Shown here piece after piece: positions 8,489-17,496 of a stretch of 45,949 nt of DNA. The stretch spans positions 1 to 45,949 of the forward strand of contig JAGNTK010000006.1 of NCBI GenBank assembly GCA_017987575.1. Reading direction: 5' to 3'. Both the position numbers and the translations under genes were made by a program. The notes beneath the pieces are model-generated. The model saw only the letters and a program-made list of their open reading frames with translations. It was not told the origin of the DNA and made no database searches. This stretch comes from Novosphingobium sp. (GTDB lineage Bacteria; Pseudomonadota; Alphaproteobacteria; Sphingomonadales; Sphingomonadaceae). Positions within the stretch are counted from its first letter, which is position 1. Every line of letters begins with the position of its first letter.

Positions 8489-8519
8489 CGCCTGCGCCCG
8501 CTGGTAAAGCAGCGCTCGG
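8464..8519 (+). repeat. 15-bp direct repeat at the 3' end of gapR
   Basis: TAAAGCAGCGCTCGG occurs at 8464-8478 inside the gapR 3' end and again at 8505-8519 after the stop. This looks like a small local duplication of the gene end. No function is evident. Confidence 0.7.
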
Positions 8520-8585
8520 GCTGGGTTGACGCAGGCCGGCGGGGTCCTATCTCGGTGGGACCATCCACCGGGAAAGGACCCGACC

Positions 8586-8903
8586 ATGATCTCCACCACC
8601 ACTGCCGTGCTCGAAGGCCAGCCGGTCCAGCGCTATCTGGGCATTGTCACCGGCGAAGTGATCGTCGGGGCGAACATCTTTCGCGATCTGTTTGCCGGGA
8701 TCCGCGACATCGTCGGTGGCCGTTCGGGTTCCTATGAAACGGTGCTGGCCGATGCCCGCCGCCAGGCGATCAGCGAAATGGAAGCCGAAGCGGCGAAGCT
8801 GGGCGGCAACGCCGTGATCGGGGTCGATATCGACTATGAAGTGATCGGCGCCAATGGCTCGATGCTGATGGTCAGCACCTCAGGCACTGCGGTCGTCGTT
8901 TGA
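8586..8903 (+). CDS. YbjQ family protein (heavy-metal-binding domain)
   Basis: 105 residues. The fold signature is visible in [33 protein letters not shown], then [35 protein letters not shown]. YbjQ/DUF74 proteins are small oligomeric proteins; a metal-related role has been proposed but their function is not established. The ATG at 8586 is chosen because AAAGGA lies about eight bases upstream; the frame is open further 5' without good signals. The stop TGA overlaps the TTG start of the acetyltransferase gene, so translation may be coupled. Confidence 0.88.
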   Translation: MISTTTAVLEGQPVQRYLGIVTGEVIVGANIFRDLFAGIRDIVGGRSGSYETVLADARRQAISEMEAEAAKLGGNAVIGVDIDYEVIGANGSMLMVSTSGTAVVV

Positions 8904-9394
8904 GCGACGTCGTGATCCGGCCCGCAGTGGCCGGTGATGCAGCGGCCTGCGCCGCGATTTATGCCCCGTTCGTACGCGATACCTGGGTCAGTTTTGAGAC
9001 CGAAGTGCCGGATGCAGCAGAGATGGCCCGCCGGATCGCCGCGATCAGCGCCAGCCACGCCTGGCTGGTGGCGGAGGTCGACGGCGTGATCGCAGGCTAT
9101 GCCTATGGCAGCGCCCACCGCACCCGCGCCGCCTATGGCACGTCGTGCGATGTCGCGATCTACGTCGATCCGGCCTTCGGACGGCGCGGCATCGGGCGGT
9201 CTCTCTATGCCCAGTTGCTGCCGATCCTGGCGGAGCGCGGGTTTCATGCCGCCTTCGCCGGGATTGCCCTGCCCAACGATGGCTCGATCGCGCTGCACCG
9301 GGCGATGGGGTTCGCGCCCGTAGGCGTGTACCGCGAAGTCGGCTGGAAGATGGGCGCCTGGCGCGATACCAGCTGGTGGCAAAGGTTGCTCTAA
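8900..9394 (+). CDS. GNAT family N-acetyltransferase (phosphinothricin acetyltransferase-like)
   Basis: 164 residues in the PAT/Bar subgroup of GNAT. It begins [21 protein letters not shown], has WVSFETEVP, the acetyl-CoA pyrophosphate loop in [19 protein letters not shown], and the subgroup's C-terminal [25 protein letters not shown]. These enzymes N-acetylate small amines, for example methionine sulfone or L-phosphinothricin; the native substrate is unknown. Translation probably starts at the TTG at 8900, which overlaps the upstream stop by 4 bp. Confidence 0.92.
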   Translation: MSDVVIRPAVAGDAAACAAIYAPFVRDTWVSFETEVPDAAEMARRIAAISASHAWLVAEVDGVIAGYAYGSAHRTRAAYGTSCDVAIYVDPAFGRRGIGRSLYAQLLPILAERGFHAAFAGIALPNDGSIALHRAMGFAPVGVYREVGWKMGAWRDTSWWQRLL

Positions 9395-9448
9395 CCGCCC
9401 CGCTTGGCTAGGGCGCAGCATCCGTCCATTCAGACCGTGAAGTGATCC

Positions 9449-10192
9449 ATGGCAGGCCATTCCAAATTCAAGAACATCATGCACCGCAAAGGTGCGCAGG
9501 ATAAGAAGCGCGCCGGCTTGTTTTCCAAGCTTTCCCGCGAAATTACCGTGGCTGCCAAAATGGGCATGCCCGATCCGGACTTTAACCCGCGGCTGCGCGC
9601 AGCGGTGAATGCCGCCAAGGCGCAATCGGTGCCGAAGGACAATATCCAGCGGGCGATCGACAAGGCCAGCAAGGGCGAAGGCGATAACTACGAAGAAATC
9701 CGCTACGAAGGCTACGGCCCGGGCGGGGTTGCCTTGATTGTCGAAGCGCTGACTGACAACCGTAACCGCACCGCCACCAATGTCCGCACCGCCTTTGCCA
9801 AGAACGGCGGAAATCTGGGCGCGAGCGGCGCGGTCAGCCACGGGTTCGACCGGCTGGGCCTGATCGAATACACGATTGCGGCGGGCGACGAGGACAAGGT
9901 TCTTGAGGCTGCGATCGACGCCGGCGCCGACGATGTTGAAAGCGATGAAGACGGTCACGCGATCTGGGTCGCCATCGAAAACCTGCACCCGGTCGCGCGC
10001 GAACTCGAAAAGACGCTGGGCGAAGCTGTCGGCGTGAAGCTGGCGTGGAAGCCGGGCCTGAAGGTCGAAGTGGACGAAGCCTCGGCGGCAACCCTCCTCA
10101 AACTGATCGACGTGCTCGACGATGATGATGACGTTCAGACCGTCTGGGGCAACTATGACATCTCTGACGAAGTGATGGAAAAGCTGGGTTGA
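9449..10192 (+). CDS. yebC: YebC/PmpR family transcriptional/translation regulator
   Basis: 247 residues, standard length. The N-terminus [32 protein letters not shown] is the family hallmark, followed by [25 protein letters not shown] and [26 protein letters not shown]. An acidic C-terminal half ends VWGNYDI. Members act as DNA-binding regulators and, in more recent work on YebC/TACO1, as ribosome-associated factors for proline stretches. The gene stands directly before ruvC, the common arrangement in many bacteria. Its TGA overlaps the ruvC start. Confidence 0.97.
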   Translation: MAGHSKFKNIMHRKGAQDKKRAGLFSKLSREITVAAKMGMPDPDFNPRLRAAVNAAKAQSVPKDNIQRAIDKASKGEGDNYEEIRYEGYGPGGVALIVEALTDNRNRTATNVRTAFAKNGGNLGASGAVSHGFDRLGLIEYTIAAGDEDKVLEAAIDAGADDVESDEDGHAIWVAIENLHPVARELEKTLGEAVGVKLAWKPGLKVEVDEASAATLLKLIDVLDDDDDVQTVWGNYDISDEVMEKLG

Positions 10193-10686
10193 TCATCATC
10201 GGCCTTGATCCCTCACTCAGCTGCACTGGCTGGGGGATCGTGGCCAAACAGGGCAACCGGCTGAGCCATATTGCCAATGGCCAGATCAAGACCGATCCCA
10301 AAGCCAGTCTGGCCCAGCGGCTGGTCACGCTCGATAGCGGCTTGGCCGAAGTCATCGCTCAACACCGCCCGGAAACCGGCGCGGTGGAGGAGGTGTTCGT
10401 CAACTCCAACGCCCAGTCGACGCTCAAGCTGGGGCAGGCCCGCGGGGTCTGCCTGCTAGCCTTGGCCCGCAGCGGAATGCCGGTGGCGGAATATGCCGCC
10501 CGGCTGGTCAAGAAGGCGATTGTCGGGACTGGAGCCGCAGAAAAGGCGCAGATTCAGGCCATGCTCGGCGTGCTGTTGCCGGGGGCCAAACTGGCCGGGG
10601 CCGATGCTGCCGATGCCCTGGCCGTGGCGATTGCCCACGCGCACCTGATGGGGCCGGCCAGCGCAGGTTCATCGCGGATCGGGTAG
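10189..10686 (+). CDS. ruvC: crossover junction endodeoxyribonuclease RuvC
   Basis: 165 residues. The RNase-H-fold acidic catalytic residues are visible: Asp in [14 protein letters not shown], Glu in [11 protein letters not shown], and the two Asp in [16 protein letters not shown]. It resolves Holliday junctions as a dimer together with RuvAB. The start is the TTG at 10189, which overlaps the yebC stop by 4 bp and implies coupling. It is the first ruv gene of the cluster, separated from ruvA by a small lipoprotein gene and a repeat pair. Confidence 0.96.
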   Translation: MIIIGLDPSLSCTGWGIVAKQGNRLSHIANGQIKTDPKASLAQRLVTLDSGLAEVIAQHRPETGAVEEVFVNSNAQSTLKLGQARGVCLLALARSGMPVAEYAARLVKKAIVGTGAAEKAQIQAMLGVLLPGAKLAGADAADALAVAIAHAHLMGPASAGSSRIG

Positions 10687-10714
10687 CCGGTCGGCAACTA
10701 TTTCGGAGTCGCCC

Positions 10715-11053
10715 ATGCCGCGTTTCAAATTGCTCACTCTCGCCGCGATCGCGGGCCTGACCCTGTCGGGTTGCACCGCCAGCCGGTATCAGATTTCCGA
10801 CGCGCTGATGCGCTATGGCCTCAACGAAAATCAGGCGGGCTGCGCGGCGGAATTCCTGCGCGGGCACCTGAGTTATGGGCAGGTTGACCGCCTGACCAAA
10901 GCCGCGCGCTACTACAACAAAGACGGCCCACTGACGATGGGCGATCTGGTCCGCGTGGCGGGGCAGGTCAATGATGCCGAAGTGCTGCTGCAAGTCGGCG
11001 CGGCGGCCTTTGCCTGCAAGTTGGGCGCGGATATGCCGATCGGGCGGTTTTAG
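10715..11053 (+). CDS. small predicted lipoprotein, unknown function
   Basis: 112 residues. A signal peptide MPRFKLLTLAAIAGLTLSGC ends in the lipobox LSGC, so Cys20 would be lipidated. The rest is a helical soluble domain (YQISDALMRYGLNENQAGCAAEFLRGHLSYGQVDRLTKAARYY) with two further Cys. A GGAG Shine-Dalgarno lies six bases before the ATG. It sits between ruvC and ruvA, and nothing in it suggests a link to recombination. The family is not recognised. Confidence 0.82.
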   Translation: MPRFKLLTLAAIAGLTLSGCTASRYQISDALMRYGLNENQAGCAAEFLRGHLSYGQVDRLTKAARYYNKDGPLTMGDLVRVAGQVNDAEVLLQVGAAAFACKLGADMPIGRF

Positions 11054-11060
11054 GCAACAG

Positions 11061-11150
11061 ACCCACCCCCGACCCCTCCCGCAAGCGGGCGGGGAGCAAT
11101 TAGACGCGAGGCAATCCCCCTCCCGCTTGCGGGAGGGGTTAGGGGTGGGT
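11061..11150. repeat. inverted pair of a 34-bp GC-rich hairpin repeat
   Basis: The left copy 11061-11094 and the right copy 11117-11150 are reverse complements with three mismatches. The core of the right copy is a 9-bp stem, CCCCTCCCG against CGGGAGGGG, around the loop CTTG. It fills the gap between the lipoprotein gene and ruvA. The same repeat family occurs at 19279-19385. Confidence 0.85.
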
Positions 11151-11200
11151 GCTCCTGCGCGGGCTTGCGATTGGCGGCAAGCCAGTCCATAGAACAAACC

Positions 11201-11800
11201 ATGATCGCCAAGCTGACCGGATTGCTCGATGACTTCGGCCCTGACTGGGCGGTAATCGACGTGGGCGGGGTGGGCTATCTGGTCCAGTGCTCGGCCCGGA
11301 CGCTTGATGCGCTGGGCATTCGGGGGGACCGGGTTTCGGTCCACACCGACATGCAGGTTTCCGAAAACGATATGCGGCTGATCGGCTTTGCCAGCGGGGG
11401 CGAGCGCGAATGGTTCCGCCTGCTGACCGGCGTGCAAGGCGTCGGCAGCAAGATGGCGCTGGCGGTGCTTTCGGCGCTGACCGTCGACGAATTGCAACGC
11501 GCCTGCGCCGGGGTCGATGCCGCGATGGTCGCGCGGGCGCAAGGCGTCGGGCCGAAACTGGCCAGCCGGATCGTTAATGAATTGAAGGACAAGGCCGGTG
11601 CGCTGCCTTCGGTGGCGGGCGCAGCTTTGGCGGCGGCTCCGGCGGGTTCGGCCAGCAGCGATGCCGTTTCGGCGCTGCAAAACCTGGGGTTCAAACCGAA
11701 CGTGGCGACCGAAGCGGTGGCGCGGGCGCTGGACGAACTGGGTGAGGGTGCAGAGCTCAACGCGCTGGTGCGGGTGGCGTTGAAGAGGGCGGCGGGGTGA
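11201..11800 (+). CDS. ruvA: Holliday junction branch migration protein RuvA
   Basis: 199 residues. The N-terminal OB fold starts [20 protein letters not shown], followed by helix-hairpin-helix motifs [17 protein letters not shown] and [19 protein letters not shown]. After an Ala-rich linker comes the RuvB-binding domain III ([21 protein letters not shown]). RuvA forms tetramers on the four-way junction and loads RuvB. Its stop TGA overlaps by one base the start of an unrelated orphan gene that separates it from ruvB. The Shine-Dalgarno before 11201 is weak. Confidence 0.96.
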   Translation: MIAKLTGLLDDFGPDWAVIDVGGVGYLVQCSARTLDALGIRGDRVSVHTDMQVSENDMRLIGFASGGEREWFRLLTGVQGVGSKMALAVLSALTVDELQRACAGVDAAMVARAQGVGPKLASRIVNELKDKAGALPSVAGAALAAAPAGSASSDAVSALQNLGFKPNVATEAVARALDELGEGAELNALVRVALKRAAG

Positions 11801-12291
11801 TGGAATTAGGACTATCGGAAATGCTCGCGGCATTCGTCGGCGCAGCCGCCTCAGGTGTGTTCGGGATATTTGATCGTCGGAGTAACAGGAAGCGCAACAA
11901 GGCTTCGTTGGAATCGGAAATCGCTGCACACGCAAGATTCCTCACTGCACTTATTCGAGATCAAAAGTATCATGTTGAAGCGAATCAAGTCGCACTCAAT
12001 GCATCGTCCGCTGACTGGAATGGCGATCTCCTGCACATCTTTCCGAAGCGCGAATACTTAAATGGCTTGGAGCGTGCGATTCAGCGTGTTGGCGAACTCG
12101 ATCCATGGGCCGCGGATTTGGTGGTAGAGTTTCATCACAGGTGCACACTTTTTCTAGACAGCACTAATCCAGACGAGCGATTTGAAAGATTCAGCTCAAT
12201 TGATGAAAAGCGGAGCCACGCGATCGAAACCGCACGCAACATTGATGTCCTATTGGTATTGGGCGATCGATTAAGTCAGTGGCGCAAGTGA
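11800..12291 (+). CDS. hypothetical protein inserted between ruvA and ruvB
   Basis: About 163 residues, not recognised. Residues 1-25 ([25 protein letters not shown]) look like one membrane or amphipathic anchor. It is followed by a basic patch [13 protein letters not shown] and a mainly helical cytosolic domain ending in [15 protein letters not shown]. The coding sequence is visibly AT-richer than ruvA and ruvB and uses codons (TTA, ATA-like, CGA, AGA) rare in its neighbours. That suggests acquisition. It is nevertheless tightly fitted: its ATG overlaps the ruvA stop, and its TGA overlaps the ruvB GTG start by 4 bp. No function is assigned. Confidence 0.8.
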   Translation: MELGLSEMLAAFVGAAASGVFGIFDRRSNRKRNKASLESEIAAHARFLTALIRDQKYHVEANQVALNASSADWNGDLLHIFPKREYLNGLERAIQRVGELDPWAADLVVEFHHRCTLFLDSTNPDERFERFSSIDEKRSHAIETARNIDVLLVLGDRLSQWRK

Positions 12292-13328
12292 CCGACAACC
12301 CCCACCTCACCCCCCAGCGCCTCCCTGACGACGCCGACGCCGCTTTGCGCCCCAAAACGCTTGCCGAATTCGTCGGGCAGGCAGCCGCTAAGGACAACCT
12401 CAGGGTGTTCATCGAAAGCGCCAAATCGCGCGGCGAGGCGATGGATCATGTCTTGTTCTTTGGTCCGCCGGGGCTGGGCAAAACCACACTGGCGCAGATT
12501 GTCGCGCGCGAACTGGGGGTTGGGTTTCGCGCCACTTCCGGCCCGGTGATCGCCAAGGCCGGCGATCTGGCCGCGCTGCTGACCAATCTGGAAGAGGGCG
12601 ATGTCCTGTTCATTGACGAGATTCACCGGCTCAATCCGCAGGTGGAAGAGGTGCTCTATCCGGCGATGGAGGACCGCGCGCTTGATCTGATTATTGGCGA
12701 GGGGCCATCGGCGCGCTCGGTGCGGATCGATCTGCCGCCGTTCACGCTGGTCGGTGCAACCACCCGCGCTGGCCTGCTGACGACGCCGCTGCGCGATCGG
12801 TTCGGCATTCCGGTCCGGCTGGCGTTCTATACTGAAGAGGAGCTCGGCCAGGTGGTTACGCGCGGCGCGGGGCTGCTCGGCATCGGGATCGATGCAGGCG
12901 GCGCGCGCGAAATTGCGCGGCGAGCACGCGGTACGCCGCGGGTCGCTGGACGGCTGCTGCGGCGGGTCCGCGATTTTGCCCATGTTGCAGGCGACGGCAC
13001 GGTTACTCGCGATATTGCCGATGCCTCACTGACCCGGCTGGAAGTGGACGCGCTGGGGCTGGATGCAATGGACCGGCGTTACCTGCACATGATTGCCGAT
13101 ATCTACAAAGGCGGGCCGGTAGGCGTCGAAACGCTCGCCGCTGGGCTCAGTGAACCGCGCGATACGATTGAGGATGTGATAGAGCCGTTCCTGATCCAGC
13201 TGGGCCTGATTGCCCGCACCGCGCGGGGCCGCTGCCTGAATGATCGCGGCTGGCAGCACCTGGGAATCACGCCGCCCAGCGGCAGCCAGGCCGGGCTGTT
13301 CGATTCGGACGATACCGCCGCAGACTAG
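12288..13328 (+). CDS. ruvB: Holliday junction branch migration helicase RuvB
   Basis: About 346 residues. The AAA+ core has Walker [15 protein letters not shown], Walker [13 protein letters not shown], the sensor 1 segment GATTRAG and the arginine/sensor 2 region [23 protein letters not shown]-terminal winged helix follows ([36 protein letters not shown]). It is the ATP-driven motor of the RuvAB complex. The GTG at 12288 gives a classic 4-bp GTGA overlap with the upstream orphan; a GTG at 12279 is in frame as an alternative. The short Asp-rich tail (FDSDDTAAD) is unremarkable. Confidence 0.97.
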   Translation: MTDNPHLTPQRLPDDADAALRPKTLAEFVGQAAAKDNLRVFIESAKSRGEAMDHVLFFGPPGLGKTTLAQIVARELGVGFRATSGPVIAKAGDLAALLTNLEEGDVLFIDEIHRLNPQVEEVLYPAMEDRALDLIIGEGPSARSVRIDLPPFTLVGATTRAGLLTTPLRDRFGIPVRLAFYTEEELGQVVTRGAGLLGIGIDAGGAREIARRARGTPRVAGRLLRRVRDFAHVAGDGTVTRDIADASLTRLEVDALGLDAMDRRYLHMIADIYKGGPVGVETLAAGLSEPRDTIEDVIEPFLIQLGLIARTARGRCLNDRGWQHLGITPPSGSQAGLFDSDDTAAD

Positions 13329-13444
13329 GCCGATCTGGTAACCAAAGGTTCGGGATTCCCGGCGGTTAAGTTCCAGAATGGGACAGTCCGGGTTCTACCC
13401 ACACACAATCTGCACATTTCCCGCATTGGGACCCCGGAATCACG

Positions 13445-13467
13445 GTTAACGCGATTGTCGCTTTAAC
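13445..13467. promoter_or_regulatory. imperfect palindrome in the 231-bp gap before the PEP-CTERM-like gene
   Basis: GTTAACGCG (13445-13453) and CGCTTTAAC (13459-13467) form a 9-bp inverted repeat with one mismatch and a five-base spacer. It lies about 95 bp upstream of the next start codon. It could be an operator for the surface-protein gene or part of its promoter. No convincing -35/-10 pair was seen in 13329-13559, nor any terminator after ruvB. Confidence 0.3.
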
Positions 13468-13559
13468 GATCCTCTGCCCTTTTGGCTCTACAGGGGCCTG
13501 CAGACGACGTTCGGTCGTTCCGCAACTGCCCCAATGAGGCAATAAAGAGAGCAGAGCTT

Positions 13560-14552
13560 ATGTCGGTTCGGATGGCCCTAGTGAAGCTCGCGGCGTTTAC
13601 CGCTGGCGGTGCAGTGATTGGTGGCGGCGCAGTTCACACTGCAGAAGCCCCCGCTGCGCAGACCCAGTATGTGAAGCACGCGAAGCGCACGGCGCAGACC
13701 ACCAAGACCAAGGTCAAGCGTAAGCCGGCCGTGCGCCGGATTGCCAAGGCTGGTCCGGTCAAGCAGCGCAAGATCCGGCGCGTCGTAACCCGCTCATACA
13801 GCTGTGCCGCACCTGCGCCGCAAATGGCGGTCGCCGCCGTGCCGATGATCCCGATGCTGCCGCAGCAGCCGATGCCCGAAGGTGGCAGCGGCGGACAGAC
13901 CGTAATCGTTGGTGGCAGCGGCGGTATGGGCTTTGGCGGCGGCTTCTTTGGCGGCTTCTTCGGCGGGTCCAGCAGCGGCGGCGGCAGCGTTGTCGTCACC
14001 AGCACCACCACCGGCGGCATCACCAGCTCCAGCTCGGGCGGCTCGACCTCGACCTCCTCGGGTGGCAGCTCGACCACGACGGGCGGTGTTTCGACCTCGA
14101 CCGGCGGCGTGACCTCCAGCTCGACCACTTCCACGGGCGGCGTTTCCACCTCGACTGGCGGTGTCTCGACTTCCACGGGCGGCGTTTCGACTTCGACCGG
14201 TGGGGTGACCAGCACCACGACCTCGGGCAATGTCTCGACCTCGTCGGGCAACTACTCGTCAACCTCGTCATCGACGTCGGGCAACGTAACGTCGTCGAGC
14301 TCGACCTCGTCCAGCACCTCGTCGTCGACCAGCTCGTCCACGTCGACCAGCTCTTCAACCTCGACCTCTTCGTCGGGCTCGACCAGCTCGAGCGGCGGGC
14401 ACTCATCGGGTGGCCACACCTCTGGTGGACACACTTCGGGCGGGCACAGCTCGGGCGGACACGATGTTCCGGCTCCGCCAATGATGCTGCTGTTCGGCGC
14501 TGCCGCAGCTGCCGTCCTTGGCCGCAAGCGGCTGGCCAAGAAAGCAGACTGA
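13560..14552 (+). CDS. Ser/Thr/Gly-rich repetitive surface protein with PEP-CTERM-like tail
   Basis: About 330 residues. In order: a hydrophobic N-terminus (MSVRMALVKLAAFTAGGAVIGGG) that may be a signal or anchor; a very basic stretch, residues about 39-79 (KVKRKPAVRRIAKAGP); a Pro/Met segment; Gly-rich GGSGGMGFGGGFFGGFFGG; a long Ser/Thr-rich region, about 143-277, with STGGV repeats; five [ST]SGGH repeats, about 278-301; then VPAP and a hydrophobic helix MMLLFGAAAAAVLG followed by RKRLAKK. The last part fits the VPAP variant of PEP-CTERM sorting signals, which direct exosortase processing. The Ser/Thr tract would be a natural glycosylation target. The start was set at 13560 behind a GAGAG-type ribosome site. 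It is followed by a strong terminator. Confidence 0.8.
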   Translation: MSVRMALVKLAAFTAGGAVIGGGAVHTAEAPAAQTQYVKHAKRTAQTTKTKVKRKPAVRRIAKAGPVKQRKIRRVVTRSYSCAAPAPQMAVAAVPMIPMLPQQPMPEGGSGGQTVIVGGSGGMGFGGGFFGGFFGGSSSGGGSVVVTSTTTGGITSSSSGGSTSTSSGGSSTTTGGVSTSTGGVTSSSTTSTGGVSTSTGGVSTSTGGVSTSTGGVTSTTTSGNVSTSSGNYSSTSSSTSGNVTSSSSTSSSTSSSTSSSTSTSSSTSTSSSGSTSSSGGHSSGGHTSGGHTSGGHSSGGHDVPAPPMMLLFGAAAAAVLGRKRLAKKAD

Positions 14553-14587
14553 ATTATCAGGCGATCTTATTGATCAGCCTGGGGGGT

Positions 14588-14615
14588 AAGGGCGGTCCGG
14601 AAGGGCCGCCCTTTT
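14588..14615 (+). terminator. intrinsic terminator of the PEP-CTERM-like gene
   Basis: An 11-bp stem (AAGGGCGGTCC with GGGCCGCCCTT, one G-T pair) is closed by the stable GGAA tetraloop and followed by T residues. It lies 36 bp after the stop at 14552. Confidence 0.85.
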
Positions 14616-14641
14616 CCGTTGTGTTCACCCATCCAGCAATG

Positions 14642-14679
14642 AAAAGGCCCCGACCAGCGCGTGCCGGTCGGGGCCTTTT
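14642..14679 (-). terminator. bidirectional intrinsic terminator, mainly for acnA
   Basis: AAAAGGCCCCGACC (14642-14655) pairs perfectly with GGTCGGGGCCTTTT (14666-14679) around a ten-base loop. T-tracts on both strands make it usable in both directions. It starts 19 bp beyond the acnA stop. Confidence 0.88.
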
Positions 14680-14697
14680 TCAGCATTCGTGGCTGCC

Positions 14698-17370
14698 TTA
14701 CGCCGCCAGCTTGCGCAGCACGTACTGCAGGATCCCGCCGTTCATGAAGTATTCGACTTCGTTGGCGGTATCGATCCGGCACAGCGCGGTGAAGCTGAAC
14801 TGGCTGCCATCGCCGCGGGTTACCGCAACTTCGACATCCTGACGCGGCTTCATCTCGGCAACGCCGGTGATGGTGTAGGTGCAATCACCATCAAGCCCCA
14901 GCGAGGTGCGGCTGTCGCCGTCCTTGAACTGGAGCGGGAGCACGCCCATCCCGACCAGGTTGGAGCGGTGGATGCGTTCAAAACTCTCGACGATGACAGC
15001 CCGCACGCCGAGCAGGTTGGTGCCCTTGGCGGCCCAGTCACGGCTGGAACCGGTGCCGTATTCCTTGCCGGCAACCACGACCAGCGGGGTGCCATCGGCC
15101 TTGTGCTTCATCGCCGCATCGAACACCGGCATCACTTCGCCGCCATACTTGCTCATCCCGCCTTCGATGCCGGGAACCATTTCGTTCTTGATCCGGATGT
15201 TGGCAAAGGTGCCGCGCATCATCACTTCGTGATGGCCGCGGCGCGCGCCGTAGGAGTTGAAGTCCGCCTTGGCGACCTGATGCTGCATCAGCCATTCACC
15301 CGCCGGGCTATCGGCCTTGATGTTGCCGGCCGGGCTGATGTGATCGGTGGTGATCGAATCGCCCAGCACCAGCAGCGGCTTGGCATCGACGATGTCCTGC
15401 ACCGGGGCAGGCGTCATGGTCATGCCTTCGAAGTACGGCGGGTTTGCCACGTAGGTGGAACCAGCGCGCCACTGATAGGTTTCGCTGCCGGTGACGTTGA
15501 TCGCCTGCCAGTGCTTGTCGCCCTTGTAGACGTCGGCATAGCGGGCCTGGAACATCGCCCGATCGACGCAAGCCGTCATCGTAGCATAGACTTCTGCGTT
15601 GGTGGGCCAGATATCCTTCAGATAGACGTCCTGACCATTGCTGCCCTGACCGATCGGGGTGGTGACGAAATCTTCGATCACGGTACCCTTCAGCGCATAG
15701 GCGACCACCAGCGGCGGGCTGGCGAGGAAGTTTGCGCGCACATCCGGCGAAACGCGGCCTTCGAAGTTGCGGTTGCCCGAGATCACCGCGGCGGCGACGA
15801 GGCCGTTCTCGTTGATCGCCTTGCTGATCGGCTCGGCCAAGGGGCCTGAGTTGCCGATGCAGGTGGTGCAACCATAGCCGACCAGATTAAACCCGATATT
15901 GTCGAGGTGCTGTTGCAGCCCGGCTTTCACGAGGTAATCGGTGACGACCTGGCTGCCGGGGGCTAGCGAGGTCTTGACCCAAGGCTTGGGCTTCAGGCCG
16001 AGCTCATCAGCCTTCTTGGCGACCAGGCCGGCCGCGACCAGCACGCCGGGGTTGCTGGTGTTGGTGCAGCTGGTGATCGCGGCGATCATCACGTCGCCAT
16101 CGCCGATGGTGAAGTCCTTGCCGTCGACCGCAACGCGGGTCTGGGCCTTCTTGTAGGTTTCGGCCATGTCGCGGTTAAACACGTCATCAACATCGGGCAG
16201 CGAAACGCGGTCCTGCGGGCGCTTGGGGCCAGCGAGGCTAGGCACCACGGTGCCGAGATCGAGCTCCAGCGTGCTGGAGAAGATCGGCTCAACCGCCGGG
16301 TCGATCCAGAAACCCTGCGCCTTGGCATAGGCTTCAACCAGAGCGATCTGGCTTTCTTCACGGCCGGTCAGACGCAGGTAATCGAGTGTCTTGTCGTCGA
16401 TCCCGAAGAAGCCGCAAGTTGCGCCATATTCGGGGGCCATGTTGGCGAGTGTGGCGCGGTCCGCCAGCGTCAGGCCAGCGAGGCCGGGGCCGTAGTATTC
16501 CACGAACCGCCCGACCACGCCATGAGCGCGGAGCATCTGGGTTGCGGTCAGCACCAGATCGGTGGCGGTGACGCCTTCCTTCAGAGTGCCGGTGAACTTG
16601 AACCCGACCACTTCGGGGATCAGCATCGAAACCGGCTGGCCGAGCATTGCCGCCTCAGCCTCAATCCCGCCGACGCCCCAGCCGAGCACGCCCAGACCGT
16701 TGATCATGGTGGTGTGGCTGTCGGTCCCGACGCAGGTGTCAGGATAGGCCACGGTGACGCCGTCCTGATCGGTGCTGGTCCAGACCGTCTGGGCGATGTT
16801 TTCGAGGTTGACCTGATGGCAGATCCCGGTGCCGGGGGGCACCGCGTAGAAATTGTTGAGCGACTTTGAACCCCATTTCAGGAAGTCATAACGCTCCATA
16901 TTGCGCTGATATTCGATCTCTACGTTTTCTTCGAAAGCCTTGGGATGGCCGAATTCGTCGACCATGACCGAGTGGTCGATCACCAGATTGACCGGCACCA
17001 GCGGGTTGATCTTAGATGTGTCGCCGCCCAGCGTCGCAATCGCATCGCGCATCGCGGCAAGGTCAACCACGCAGGGTACGCCGGTGAAATCCTGCAGCAG
17101 CACGCGGGCCGGGCGGTACTGGATTTCGTTCGACGATTCGGCTGGGTTCTTCTGCCAATCGACAATCGCCTGAACATCACTGGTCGAAACGGTGAAGCCG
17201 CCGTCTTCAAAGCGCAGCAGGTTTTCCAGCAGGACCTTCATGGAGAACGGCAGGCGCGAAATATCGCCAAATTTCGCTGCGGCCTTGGCCAGCGAATAAT
17301 AGGCGAAATCCTTGCCCCCAACGTTGAGCGTGGAACGGGTTCCGAGCGTGTCCTGTCCGACCTGAGTCAT
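14698..17370 (-). CDS. acnA: aconitate hydratase A
   Basis: 890 residues, typical of AcnA. The three [4Fe-4S] cysteines are in [10 protein letters not shown] and [12 protein letters not shown]. Other family segments include [34 protein letters not shown] and [17 protein letters not shown]. It isomerises citrate to isocitrate in the TCA cycle. AGGAG lies about ten bases before the ATG at 17370. The 126-bp gap to the upstream DMT gene shows no clear promoter consensus. The gene ends at a strong bidirectional terminator and is probably its own transcription unit or the end of the upstream operon. Confidence 0.98.
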   Translation of the reverse strand: MTQVGQDTLGTRSTLNVGGKDFAYYSLAKAAAKFGDISRLPFSMKVLLENLLRFEDGGFTVSTSDVQAIVDWQKNPAESSNEIQYRPARVLLQDFTGVPCVVDLAAMRDAIATLGGDTSKINPLVPVNLVIDHSVMVDEFGHPKAFEENVEIEYQRNMERYDFLKWGSKSLNNFYAVPPGTGICHQVNLENIAQTVWTSTDQDGVTVAYPDTCVGTDSHTTMINGLGVLGWGVGGIEAEAAMLGQPVSMLIPEVVGFKFTGTLKEGVTATDLVLTATQMLRAHGVVGRFVEYYGPGLAGLTLADRATLANMAPEYGATCGFFGIDDKTLDYLRLTGREESQIALVEAYAKAQGFWIDPAVEPIFSSTLELDLGTVVPSLAGPKRPQDRVSLPDVDDVFNRDMAETYKKAQTRVAVDGKDFTIGDGDVMIAAITSCTNTSNPGVLVAAGLVAKKADELGLKPKPWVKTSLAPGSQVVTDYLVKAGLQQHLDNIGFNLVGYGCTTCIGNSGPLAEPISKAINENGLVAAAVISGNRNFEGRVSPDVRANFLASPPLVVAYALKGTVIEDFVTTPIGQGSNGQDVYLKDIWPTNAEVYATMTACVDRAMFQARYADVYKGDKHWQAINVTGSETYQWRAGSTYVANPPYFEGMTMTPAPVQDIVDAKPLLVLGDSITTDHISPAGNIKADSPAGEWLMQHQVAKADFNSYGARRGHHEVMMRGTFANIRIKNEMVPGIEGGMSKYGGEVMPVFDAAMKHKADGTPLVVVAGKEYGTGSSRDWAAKGTNLLGVRAVIVESFERIHRSNLVGMGVLPLQFKDGDSRTSLGLDGDCTYTITGVAEMKPRQDVEVAVTRGDGSQFSFTALCRIDTANEVEYFMNGGILQYVLRKLAA

Positions 17371-17496
17371 GCCGCGTGATCTCCTGATTTGGAGGCCCAG
17401 GGGGACTGCGCTTTGCAGCGGCAGCAGGGCCGGTTGTCGGCGCTGCCGATGCGCGGGAATCCTCCTCGCGTCAAGGGTGGGAAGCTCCGTATTAGA

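Noticed and set aside
8834-9988. 384-codon minus-strand ORF
   Set aside because: Antisense to the GNAT gene and yebC, both certain from motifs; low-complexity shadow composition.
10508-11935. 475-codon minus-strand ORF across ruvC-lipoprotein-ruvA
   Set aside because: It crosses three real genes and two repeat copies; composition is a high-GC shadow.
13634-14251. Minus-strand frame with repeats of VEVETPPVE
   Set aside because: It is the mirror of the STGGV repeats of the surface protein. The plus strand has a signal, sorting tail and terminator, which the minus strand lacks.
13560-14463. Possible CRISPR-like array in the repetitive region
   Set aside because: Repeats are short, in frame and coding (STGGV and SGGH), with no regular unique spacers.
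14698-15849. 386-codon plus-strand ORF
   Set aside because: Antisense to acnA, with no domain character.
17371-17496. TTGACG-like -35 upstream of acnA
   Set aside because: The matching -10 at 17-base spacing (CATCGG) is too poor to call a promoter.
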